DNA from: Rhabdornis inornatus
Taxonomy: Eukaryota; Chordata; Aves; Passeriformes; Rhabdornithidae
DNA length: 64,000 bases
Assembly (NCBI GenBank): GCA_013397075.1
Contig: VWZS01002574.1
Coordinates: 1,922,001 to 1,986,000 of the forward strand
Direction: 5' to 3'
Under the pieces are notes generated by a model. That model was not told where the DNA came from and searched no databases. It was given only the letters and a program-made list of their open reading frames with translations. Below are positions 36,997 to 48,500 of this stretch, piece by piece (position 1 is the first letter of the stretch; each line of letters begins with the position of its first letter). Both the position numbers and the translations under genes were made by a program.

Positions 36997-37083
36997 CGAG
37001 CCCCTCTCTGCGTGTTCACAGCGGACCTTGATTTAATGTCCATACAATTAAGGCACGCGGTGAATGCCAAGAGAGGAGCCTCA
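36997..37083 (+). ncRNA. MIR124-3: pre-miR-124-3 hairpin
   Basis: Precursor of miR-124, the abundant brain microRNA that represses non-neuronal transcripts. The 3p mature strand at 37049-37070 begins TAAGGCACGCGGTGAATG and is identical to the invariant vertebrate miR-124-3p. The 5p strand at 37011-37032 begins CGTGTTCACAGCGG. The loop between the arms (ATTTAATGTCCATACAAT) and the flanking CTCTCTG/AGAGAGG stem are of the MIR124-3 type. The 87-nt boundaries were set by alignment to the remembered human precursor. The 3-type paralogue call is supported by YTHDF1 lying convergently 16 kb downstream, as in mammals. The hairpin sits inside a CpG-rich block. Confidence 0.98.
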
Positions 37084-37898
37084 CAGCTTCATTTTCATGG
37101 AAATTGGGGACATAAACCCTCTAATTACACTTAACAACAGCCACGGAGCGATCTATGGAGCATCCTCGGCCTTTTGACAAATAGGAGTAACAATGCGCCA
37201 GCGCCCGGCGGGGCAGCTGTCTCCTCGCATTAACGGGGGCACGGGGGGAGGCGGGGGGAGGCCCCGCTCCGGCCCCGCCGGGGCTTGCGGGGGCTCCCGG
37301 CGTACAAAGGGCAGGAGGAGCGGCAGGACAATGCGGGCAGAGCTGGGGGGGCCGCGGGCAGGGAGCGCTCCGAGGAGCGGGGCGTGGGCGGGGGGTGACC
37401 AGCGGCCCCTCGTTGCAGAGCGAGGGACCCCCGCTCCCCTGCAAAGGGACACACTCCCTTCTTCTCAGTCTCCACATTGCCGTTCAGAAGCTCCCTGAAA
37501 AAAACATCCCTCTGGGGGATTTTAGGAAGGAGGGCGCTTTTTGTTTCATTTTTTCAGTAGCTCATTTTTTGGTTTTATTTTTGCCGTTGCCCCTGCAATG
37601 CTCCTCCCTCGCGTGGGGGCTCGGCCATGTGGCTCCCGCTGCTCTGCGGAGCCGCAAGACAAGTCCAGGGTCCTGTCCTGCCCCTTTGAGCCCCTCTGCA
37701 ACTATTCACAGAACTAAACGATGAGATTTTTTTTTTTCAAAAGCAGGGCTGGCAAGGTGAGGGGCTGCAGTACTGCAGCCTCCCCAGTGCCACCTCCAGC
37801 CCTGTCACTGCAGCCTGCAGGGTGGCACACATCCCTTTTGCAGTCTCCAGCGAGACTGCAGTAGCCCACACCGGTTCTCAGGTTAGGCTTTAGACCTC

Positions 37899-37904
37899 AA
37901 TAAA
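37899..37904 (+). terminator. Candidate poly(A) signal of pri-miR-124-3
   Basis: AATAAA is followed within 30 bases by CTGTTGT and CGTGTATT, a GT-rich element of the type that promotes cleavage. It lies 0.82 kb downstream of the hairpin in the same orientation. The hexamer alone is common by chance, so the call depends on position and the downstream element. Confidence 0.4.
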
Positions 37905-40900
37905 TCTCTGTTGTAAGACTCGTGTATTCAACTTCCTAAAGACATAGTGAGCCCTAAGTTTGAGCTTCCTGAGGACTGTGCTTAGGAAAGGCAGGATTTG
38001 ATTATTTGACAGCAAAAAGCCGTAGAGCCGGATTGAGCTGCATACACCCAACTCTCTGTTCCCCCTCCCCGCTTCATCTCTGCTCCACTTTTGTCAGCAT
38101 TGCGTCTGTCCAAGGAACCCAGGCCACGGATGTCTCCATCCTCCATCACTGCAGTGCTTGTGTGGGACACACGACCTTGTCTGCAGTGGAAATGTCAGTG
38201 GCAGAGCACTCGCCTTGCTTAGGAGGGGGGGAAGGAAAACCTTCCTGTACTCTGTGGGATTACTTGACTTCAAGCTGGCCTGTGAAAAGTAGGGGCTTTC
38301 AGGTAGGTCTTCTGGGGGAAGCAGGGCAAGGGAAGAAGCAGAGGACATGGGCTGTGGAGGACAGGAGCATGGTGTTGAGGCTGTTCTGCTGCAGAGGCAT
38401 TGCACAACGGAGCAGTTGTGGATGGGTCATGTCTCCAAACCTGTCAGGAGACAGCAATGAGGAAGCACCTGATGCCCACAGGGCTCCATCGAGCAGTGCA
38501 GCCACCCGTCCCTCTCCTGGACCTGATCCTCAGCATTGCTCCAGCGAGGCCAGGTACCCTGTAACTGCAGCAGCTCATGGGGCAAGGGGCTGCGAGGTGC
38601 AGGATGGCCCAGCTTCATCAGGAGAGCTCTAGGGGCACAGAGATCCTTAAAAGAAGCTGGATTTTCCGCCTTCCTCTTTCCCAACAGATCAGCACACGTA
38701 CTGAGGTGTTGGAGACCTGCTTGCTCCCACATCCATCATGTGCTGCAATGTCACAGGACACATTTTGACCTCATTTGCCCCCAACATAAGCCAGGCTGTG
38801 CGGTGACTGGATTCACTGCTGTGGGAGGGAAACACCCCTGATCTCTTCCATGCAGCCCTGGGGGGCAGAGATGCAGCCACAGGGCAGCTCTGCTCTTGAA
38901 CAAGTTCTTGGCACTTTGCAAAACTGGTAGAGAGGAATAAGAACCCAAGTGCAGGGAGACAAATCCTGATAAACCTAAAGTTGACATTGAGAGAAGGGAG
39001 CGAGCCATTCCAAGGTAATCTGCAGTGCAGCAGGAAAGCTGCTGGCTTCCTCCAGGGGCCACCAAGAGGCCAAGGACAGTTCTGAAGGAATGCAGGTAAC
39101 TGGTGGGGGCTGTGTGGGGCCCAACGGATCAGACTGGGCCTGGTCTCCAGATTGGGACTGAGAATCAAGATCATTTTGCCAAGATGGTGCAAACCAGATG
39201 CTTATCCTGGACGAGATCTCTCTCCAGGTTTGCCTGGGAGGGTGTTGCACAGACTCCTCAGCAAACAGGACTGCCTCAATTCTCAAATGTTCTCCCTCAG
39301 GCTTCCTGTGTGCTCCTTTCTTAGACAAGAGGGGAATTATTAAATGTGATCACTTAGCTGTAACTCTCTTCCTTCGCACAACACCCCCTCCTGTGCTACC
39401 ACACCTATTGCTCCAGAGTGCCTGTAGCCATCCCCATCGCTGCTCTGTGCAGAGGCTGCAGCACGGCCTGGGGGAGCACACAAACCCCACCGAGCTCTGG
39501 GGCCAGCACACTGCAAGGAGCCCTGGCTGTGTCACCGATGTGACATCCAGGGACGCAGCAGGAGCCACACTGGAGGACAGGGAATGCTGGCAGTGCAGCT
39601 GGAGGGGGTTTCGTGTTGCACCTTCCCTGCTCCTACACTGACCCCTCTCTAGGTAAGTCAAGGCTCAATCACCTGGGAGCAGAGAATTACTGCACAGAGT
39701 TATTGCACATTTATTGTTCTGTGTGCCCACGAACTGCTCTGCCCAGCCTTCTCCATCGCCTTTGCTGCTCAGTGTGGATTCACAGGTCCCTCGAGGATAC
39801 GGTGCCACTTCAGTGCCAGCTCCTCAGCCGTGGCTGCTGGTGATCCTGCAGTGATTCCTGGCTCAGCTCTGCTGTGCTTCAGCTGGAGGCACCTCCTCCA
39901 GGAAGTCACACATCCCACAGGCTGCTCAGCTGAAAAAAGCCCCCAGAGCAACACCATTAGTCACACAGGAAGGACAGCACTGCCACCAAGTCGCCTCCAG
40001 CCACAGGCACCACCTCCTTGACATTCAGAAGGAGGATTTGTCCAAGATCAGACATACTCCTGTGCCAGTAACAGCTTTAGTCCAGTTTGCTGGTGTTAAA
40101 GCCTTGGGGAAAAAAATGAGCTGCAACAATGGGTCTGGATCAGGCCATTCTATGATCGAGTCACCACGGAGGAGAAATCATTTTATTTCCCCTGTACAGT
40201 TCCCCCACACTCAGGAGTGACACAGTTTCCTCCCCACAGGGAAAAGCACAGCTGGAGCCAAGTTGGGGTGAGAAGGAAGCATTACCTTCCACCCTCTAAG
40301 CACCTCTTCCTTGTAGATGTACACAAAGCACCACTCTCCACATCCACATCACAACTGCTCAGGGAATGGCTTTTCACATGACAGGCTCATCCTGTACAAG
40401 TCCTGACATCAGCCACTAAGGATAGGTTAAAAAATAGGTGTCCTTTCTCCCAAATCACCACGGGGCAGATGGAGCTGCCTCCTCAGCCCACTGTGTGTGC
40501 CAGGGTAGCCTTGGATTTGAGCTACATTAAGAAATACAGGCACCACTTGCAAATAGGATAAGGAGAAACCAACCTGGGCAGAGGTCTGACTTTTGATGAC
40601 ATGAGGGTAAACCTAAGAAAGAAAGAGGGCAAGAGTGAAGTTCATAAAAGGCTGCTGCAAGGAGAGGGAACCAGACAAGTTCCATGGCTGTGTAGGAACA
40701 GGCCCAACCTGCTGCAAGAATGATTCAGGTAGCAGAAAAAGAACCTCCTGGTGGAAAGGATAGAGAAGCACTGGAACAGCCTGAGAAGAAGGAGAAATTC
40801 CTGCCCAGGGAAGATACTGAGGAAGCACCTAGCAGGAGTCCCAAGGTGACACTGATTCCTCCAGCCTTAAAGTGCCATCAGCAGAAGGTGGCATCACACA

Positions 40901-41499
40901 TCTATTTCTCCTGAAAATACAGCGGAGCCCCCAAATATTTTCATGTCTTTTCCTAAACCCAGAGGGTTCATCTGTGTCTCCACGGAGACCAGAAAGGTGC
41001 CACCGCTCAAGTGACAATAAAAGAGTGCAGTGCCTTGTTGTCCCCATACAAAAAAAAGGTTGAGGCATCACAGCAGAAGTGGTCAAATTCAAGCATCCTT
41101 TTTTTTTCTGAAAAGATAGAAATGGGATGTATCTTCATCAGTCCTATGGAAATAATCCTATTTGGGATTACTTCCTCACATGGTTTGTCCCAAGCCAGCT
41201 CAAAAACAATTGAGAGCATTACCAAGGTATAATACCCTCAGGTGACATCCCAGAGGGATTGCCATTTTCTGTCACCTTCCAATTGACTGCACACCTTCCT
41301 GGGTACATTTGCAGAAACAGAGGAAAGCATCAATAATCTGATGTGTGTAGGATTATATATACATTATACAGGTGCATCTGAAAGTACAGATTTATTATAT
41401 ATATATGTATTAATATACATTATATTAATTCAAATTAATATAAGGATTCCAAGCACTCACTCAAGGACCCTGAACCATGCCCTATCCTCAAGGGAAGGG

Positions 41500-41560
41500 A
41501 AAGGTGATTTTTTTAGGCTGTCAGGTGATTTATTTAGGATTTCTTTAGGCTGTCAGGACA
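41500..41560 (+). repeat. Imperfect 32-bp duplication
   Basis: TTTAGGCTGTCAGG occurs at 41512-41525 and 41544-41557, each preceded by related GGTGATTT/GGATTTCT sequence. Confidence 0.75.
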
Positions 41561-41869
41561 ATTCACCTCACAGCAGCACAGGTCTCCCGGCCTGGGCTGC
41601 CCGAGTTTTGGCAGCAGAAAGTGAGGGACCCTCAGCACAGCATCCTCCCTCCCTGCAGGACTTGCCTGTATCTTACAGCAGCGTTCCTGTGTTATTTGTG
41701 GAGCTTCTCTCGGACGAGGAGGGCGCAGGGATCGCTTTCACAACCTCCGAAGTGACCGCACCGTCAGCTCCTGCCCTGCCTGAGCAGGCAACACCTCTTT
41801 AAACTTTCATCACTTTTAGCACAAAGGCAGCAGCAGAGAGAGCGGTTCCTGCAGAGCAGAGCAGACAAA

Positions 41870-42520
41870 AGCGGGACAAAGGCAGCGTGCCCCCCGCCAA
41901 GGGCCAGGTGCCCGCAGGATGGCACCGCTGTCGCCTCTCCTCGGGGACAGCAGGGACACCGTGCCCGGCCCCCCCGGGTGGCGTTTGTGACACCGAACCG
42001 CCGATGAATGATTCAGTATCCGGCACACACACACGCCCTGAGCCACGAATTTGGTTTCAAGGCTGTGGCTTGAATTCAATTTCATTCTCAATTGAGGAGG
42101 CAACTCTGCCTCCTCCTGCCCGTCCATCCCCGCTTCCTGCGGGGCCAGAGCCAACCCTCTGCTCTGGCATTTACGGAGACAACACAAAGGAATCTTCTGC
42201 TCTATTAAAGGGATCTTCTTCTGCCTTCTATCACCCTCAGCATCTCAGCCCATCGGCCCCGTGTGGCTTTGGCGCTCCGGCTCATCCCGGGAGCCGCTCT
42301 AGCTGGGAGCCCAGCCCGGTACCCCCGCGCCTGCCGGGGCTGCCGGCCCGTCTGCAGGCTGGGGAAGGGACAGGGAGCCCTGCTGGGGCTGGGAGCCGTG
42401 GCTGCTGCTGCTGGGCACACGGTGGCACTCGCTCTCCATCCCAGCGCAGGCTGCGGGGAGCGGAGGCCGGCGCAGAATGCAAAGCACGCGTTGGATCGCT
42501 CTGTCAGAAAATGAGTGCTC
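41870..42520. promoter_or_regulatory. Orphan CpG-rich block between mir-124-3 and YTHDF1
   Basis: GC-rich sequence with CpG clusters at 41880-42010 and 42250-42500, separated by an AT-rich insert (TTTCAAGGCTGTGGCTTGAA and TTCAATTTCATTCTCAATTG). It carries the longest unassigned open frame of the window, 287 codons on the plus strand at 41887-42750. That translation is Pro/Ser/Gly/Cys-rich with no domain recognised. Confidence 0.45.
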
Positions 42521-45500
42521 GGCTCCTTCCCTGCATGCCCTGGCCCCTCTCGGGATCTTCCAGACATGGCCGAGCTGCTCCTGCCCCGGTGCTTTCTCTC
42601 ACACGCAGCAGTTCTGGATGCCAGGGTTGCCACTTGCACGGCATGCTGGCCAAGGGCTCGTGTCTAAAAGGACAAGGCTGGGAGCATGCAAGGAGCAGAG
42701 CCTTTCCTGCTGCTCTGCAAATGAGCACTGCGATAAACCAGACTGTCTGAAGGCATAAAGATGGGAGAAGGTTACAGCCTTCACCTAAAAACCAGTTCTC
42801 CCTCCTTTACCTCATTTCCACAGGCCTCCCACTGAGATCCACATGAACATGATCCTTCTCCATCCCCAGAGGCAGAACAAGCCTCCCCTTCCCCAGTCTT
42901 GCCCCTCACAAGTTAACACAGCCTCCAGGGAGAATGGATGCTCCTCAGCACTTCACTGCACAGTGGTAACATCCAGCCTTCCCCCACCTCATTCCATAAA
43001 ATCCTCTATCCCTTCCCATATGGAAATGCCAGCTGATTCAGAGAGGTTCGTGTTTTGTGCAAAGCAGTGATCAAAGGCTTGCTTGCAGCTGCTGAGCTTG
43101 ATTTGAGCTATTGCACAACACAAGAAGCTGCCTCCTAGCCCACCTTATCCCCAACAGCATCTCCAAACAAGGAGTGGTATTTAAATGAGACCTACAGAAA
43201 TCACCTAATATGATGTGTCAAATCTCTTGCATTCAGGTGGGGGGGAAAAAAAAGGCAGAAGCAAGGGAGAGAAGGAGGTGGTACATGCACATGAGAGAAT
43301 TTGTCAGGAACTTGTACATCAGCTCACAGAGAGAGGACTTTTATTCCATGCTTGGAAACGAGCAATTTCCATTTTAGAGGGGTTACTTGTAGGGTGGCAC
43401 CCTCATAAAAGACATCCCACAGGGTCCTGCAGCAGGAGAGGCTGTGCAGTACCCATGCCAAGGCACAAGGATGCAGATCCGGGGGCAGCCAGGTTGTAGG
43501 CTTGGAGCAAAAGGCACGAGGAGCTGACACCCAAGTGTCTGCGAATAAATTAAAGCAGGGAAAAGGGAGGTGGAACCGGGATGCAGGAAAGCAGCACTGC
43601 AAACTAGCCAGTGAAAGCAGGAGGACATGGGGGCTGTTTTCTTGGGATGCCTGGAATTTCCTGCTCTAAACTCTCCTGGAACAAACCCTTCCCACCCAAG
43701 CTCCTCCTTTTCCCAGCGCAAGTGACAGCCAGCAAAGCCAGACTGTCAAATACTGATGCAAAGCCTTACCACTGGAAACCTGTCATTCACTCAGGTGCAG
43801 GCCCCAGAGACAGAAAAGCTTTTGGCATCGTTACAGGAAAAGATCTGGAAGTGCTGTAGGAAGTTACATCCCAATTAGTTTCACGTAAAGGTGGGGTAAG
43901 CATTACAAAGCATTTAAAAGATCAAATGCAAAAGCACAGCTTGAGTAATAGGGACCAAGGTGATTTCAGCAAGGAACAGTTGTGGTTAATCTGGAGGAAT
44001 TCTTTGAGGCTGGAACTGCTGCAGCAGCCAAAGGGGAGGGAACAGCACAGCACAATTAGGTTTGCAGCATGCAGTGGACAGGGCTTTGCAAAAGAAGCTA
44101 ATGACTGAGACGTGGAGTCCCAGAATAAGTGGATGTGCTGTGGCTTAATGCTCTGGAAATTGCCCAGAAACAAAGATGCAAGCAGGAAGGTATTAATGGA
44201 AGCCTTCTGTGTCAGAAGGAAATGATTCCAGGGATGCAGCAGTGCAGCCAGCTTGTCTGGAGCAGAACAAAAGGCAGTGAGGGAGCACAGAGCTTCCTAG
44301 GGCAAGGGGCTGCATTTCAGTCATGAACATCATACTCCATGACCCCTCATACCCCAAATGAAAAATTAACTTTTTATTTATTTTTTTTTTAATTAACAGA
44401 GCTGATGGAATTTTGCTTTTTAATATTTTTTCCATATTTTTTTTCCTGCTCTATCAGTCTTTAGTTTTTTGCATTTGGGTTTGGTTTTTTGTTTGGTTGG
44501 GTTTTTTTGTTTGCCTATATTTTTGGATTTTTTTTTTTTTTTTAAATCAGGAACTACTTTCAGAACAAGCTGTGCCAGCAGCACCCACAGGCCCCATCAA
44601 CGTGGGGATGGAACAGTTGCATGGCTGTGATCACATCCTATACTTGGAAGGCCAAGCATGAGCTATGCCAGATGGTGCCAGCTGGGAGTTACATTCCCCA
44701 TAGCCTTCCCTGCATTCTGCAAATCTGCAGAGAAATGGGAATGGCAGGTGAGGAGCAGAAAAGCCTCATTTTGTACCCTTTAGCTTTGGTAAAGAGCCTT
44801 GCAATGCAATAATCTGACACACATGAAAACAAATTCCAAGCAAATGGCACCTAAGAACCATCTTAACTCCCAGGACTCAGCAACCTGAGAGCAGGGACTT
44901 AAGAGAACACTCCAGCATTGACTGGAGCTGAGTTTTTAGCTCTAGTCCTTGAATTCACTGCTTGGTTGTAATTCTCACAAGCCAGGCTGACTCTCAGCTC
45001 GAGATACATCCCTGCAAAGACCCCAGTCTGAGGGGTTCCCACCTTGCGGGAGTCACATCTGGAAGTCAGAGCTGAGCATGGAATAAGTCAGGAAAAAAAA
45101 AATAAACAAAGCATAAAATATTCTTGGCTCCTGAAGCACTCAGCCCACAGGGAACAGAAACCCAGCCTGACCTGAGAGCAGCAGAGCACACACAGGTTAA
45201 GGAATCTGTTTGCCAGAGGAGGATGCAAAGCACTTTGAGGGGTCAGCACACTCATACGATTGACCACACACCAGTTTATTTGCGCTTCTCCACTCAACAG
45301 AACTCTGGGAACAATTTACCAACTACATCACACCACCTCAGAGTGATCCAAATACAACTATACATTTAAACTAATCCAAAGGCATCCTAAATATGCAGCT
45401 GGACCTATGGAAAGAGCCAGTGCCCTGCACAGCTCTCTTAGGCTCATCTAACTGAGCTCTGCTGCTGGCCTCTGAAATGGCAACGCTGTTAACTACAGCA

Positions 45501-48500
45501 GCAGCACCTAATTAGCACCATGGAGATGATCAGGATCTCTGCAGTTGGCTTCTTGGCATGAAGTTTGATATTACATTTCCTTCAGCTTTGCTAATTCTGA
45601 TCCTTTACCCTCCACTACCTGTGCTAAGTGTGCAGCCTGGGGTGCAGATACAATCATTGAAATAAGGTATTTCGGGTTTTGTAGTTAGAGTTCAATTAAA
45701 AACCAAAGTATGGGCAAGATGGTAATGGAGAGGGGAGCAGCCCTCTGTGACAGAGAGCCTGTCCTGTAAGCTAGTGTTGCCTCTAGAGAAAAGGTAACAC
45801 TGAATAAAACCCTTGTCTTACCAGCACTTTTACGTTGTGAAAGAATTGTAGAGCTCCCCAAACCCAATGCTTTTTTTTACTTATTGGCAAGTTCTTGCAG
45901 GAAGAAGCCACCCTTGCAGAATCCCTTTGTTGGGCTGGAACCACCCAGCGTGGGATGTGCTTTTACAGCATGGGCAGCTGGGCAGGCATCACACCAGACC
46001 AACTGTCTGACAAAAGCTGTGAAAAACGGGGTGCTTTCCCTGGTTTGCATCTCTGAGAACAGTCTCTGATGTAGGCTGAGCCTTCCAGACCTCCTCCCTC
46101 CTCTGCTATTTCATTTCATTGTTAATCATCCCACTTTCCTCTTTGTTAGCATCATTAATACCGTTAATGCATTCTTATAAAAAGCACAATGAGATTGCCA
46201 GCTAGTGGAAATCAGCAGCATCTGGGGCTATGCCAATTCCCTTCAGCTCAGACACAGTGATAGTTGCCACCTTCCCATTTGCGTGAAGAAAAAGCCATCA
46301 CTATTTGTCCGTGCACGTCTCCTCTTGGAAGCAAATGCATGTATGTGTGTACATAAATGTAATATACACACTGATATACATAAAGCTATCATTCAGCAGA
46401 AAAATCTCAGTGTTTATTCCTGAGTGTGATTTATTTGAGAAACTAATGGCTTACATGCAGAATGCTCTTATTCTACTGAGGATGAAAAGTGCCTTGGAGA
46501 ATGAAGTCTGAGAAAGCTGCACAAGTAACTGCATTGGAAAGGATGACATTAGATCACAAAGAAAATCCATTTTAACTGTCCAGGACTCTGAGCCTGTGTT
46601 TGTACAACTTTTCCTGTGGGCAGAGGTGTCAGAGTGGTACTGCCTATAAACTTCATTTTCTCTGTGCTCTGATGGCTCCTAATCTTTCAAACAGACAACG
46701 CTTGCTGCAGTCACCAGGCTAGTGATGCTTTGTGCCTCTGGACAAACCTCACCAGACTGACTAATGGCACAGCTGGGATCCTGGGGATAATTCCAACATC
46801 ACCTTTATTGCTCCATGAGCCACAACTGAGGGATGCTGCAGCAGCCACCAGCCTCCCAGGAAAGCCCATGTGGGCTTCTCACTGCAGGTGTGCTGGGGAG
46901 GCTGATGACAGCACATACTGTGCCACCACTTGTTTTCCCTCCCCTCCTCCTGCCTTTCCATTTATCTCGAACATAACCACACCCTCACACTTTAAAAAAC
47001 AAATAAGATTTGCCACCTTCCCCCTTTCCTCTGCTCAGGTTTTCTCTTCCCTGGCTGCCTCTGTGCCTCCCTGCAGAACCAAGCAGGGCTCTCTCATGCC
47101 CCACTTGTAGCACGGGCTTCTCACTGCTAATGACCTCCACGCTCTGAGTATTTCTGAGCAAAAACCTGCATCTGTTCATTGATTGAAAAAAAAAGCTTCA
47201 CAAATGCCTGGTACGTTTTTACTCACCCCCTTCATCACCTCAGCGGGCCACTCACCTTGTGGAGCATCAGCCCACCAGGAGGGGGTGAGAGGGAAAGGGG
47301 CTGTAGGTTCTCTGGTGTGCCAACACAGGTCACAGTCCCCAGAGCAGATGACAATTTTGAATGTTTCTGAAGACGGTTGTGCCTCACAACCCACTCTGAT
47401 TTCACCAGGAAGCTTTTGGAATTCAACAAGAGGAACTTCTGTACAATTTGTGATCTGCAGGTTCACATCCTTGCTTGTATTTATTATTTAAAATAAACTC
47501 TAATGGATAAATACTTTTTAAAAATCTGTCTAAAGATCACCCTATCTGCTGGTCTTTTCTTAATACCCTCCTTTTCATCTTCCACTATCATGTTCTTTGA
47601 AATAACTGAATTAGCAACTTGCAGTGTTTCCCCATCCTCAGCAAGGTCAGTAAGTTCAGGAAAAATCTGAAATTATACCTGGCTCATAAAATTACTCCTC
47701 TTCCCCACCTACTATTTTACTCACTACGGGGAGATTACATTTCCCACGAGGGCTCATTAGTGTTGCTCTTTCCTCAGAATCAGGAAATCTTTCAGAGTTG
47801 TCTTTACTCCCAGTTGATAAAAATTCCTCTTTATTTCTTCTCCCAATTCACTGACCACGACTCCCTGGTTCTGAAGTGGCATTTTTGGAAAGACAAAGAT
47901 TTTAGACCAAAAAACCCCACCATGCTTCTAACCTTGATGCTGCTGTCGAGTTCTGCAAAGCAAGCATTCAGCCAAGGCACGCTGAAATATTGTTTTTTAA
48001 GAGACTAACAGGTTAAAACAAGGAATTCTTGTTCCTTGTCAGAGCAAACAAGGAATTACTGCAGTTATAATGTTTCAGCTGTAATTTCTCTTTCACAGAG
48101 GTCAAATATATAAAACTGGAGGACACAACGCAGTGTCTCTTGCTTTCATTTTTGAAATGCTGCACACCAGCGATACAACATGCAGCTACACCTCCATAAT
48201 TGGTTCTTTTGTTCCAAATTTCTGGTAACTGATCTAGCATTAGTGAAAAAAGCATAGATCCCTGAACACTGTGAAATAGGCTAGCTTAGTTAAGCAGGTA
48301 CTAGGTATAAAAACCAGGGCATAACAACACTGAATTTGGCGTGATTAAGTGTCTGACCATCCAACTGCGGCCAACAGCTCAATTTCAGTACACCACAATT
48401 AAGTATTTTGATTCAAAGGGAGATCTCAAAGTGACACAGCATGAGGACTCAAAAGGATAAAATATGAGAAAAATCTCAACAATTTGCCAGTGGCTTAAGA

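Larger units (their letters stand above)
36030..37480. promoter_or_regulatory. CpG-rich block enclosing mir-124-3
   Basis: CpG dinucleotides are dense at 36030-36180, 36535-37020 and 37140-37480, with AT-rich poly-T sequence at 36240-36300 between the first two. The block contains the hairpin. Several open frames of 100-170 codons across it are explained by lack of stops in GC-rich DNA; none is recognisable. Such blocks often mark promoters of developmentally regulated microRNAs. Confidence 0.7.
37490..41869. other. Intergenic DNA downstream of mir-124-3
   Basis: Apart from the candidate poly(A) signal near 37.9 kb, no RNA or protein gene is recognised. A 208-codon plus-strand frame (38006-38632) has no recognisable domain. 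AT-rich DNA with TATATATATATG lies at 41390-41440. Confidence 0.6.

Noticed and set aside
1..37000. HAR1 (HAR1A/HAR1B overlap element), expected on this side of MIR124-3
   Set aside because: The deeply conserved 118-bp element was looked for by several remembered subsequences on both strands and not seen. It probably lies beyond the left edge.
40150..40165. CR1 LINE 3' end (ATTCTATGAT)
   Set aside because: Only one copy of the octamer-like sequence, and no adjoining CR1-like body could be recognised.
41887..42750. 287-codon open frame as a protein gene
   Set aside because: No recognisable domain, biased composition, and GC-rich DNA favours long chance frames. It is kept only as a finding about the CpG block.
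45518..45538. Second RE1 (TTAGCACCATGGAG...)
   Set aside because: The left half resembles RE1 but the right half (GGAGATGATC) lacks the ACAGCG core.
47271..47284. CTCF core site (CCACCAGGAGGGGG)
   Set aside because: The core deviates at a constrained position and there is no supporting upstream motif.
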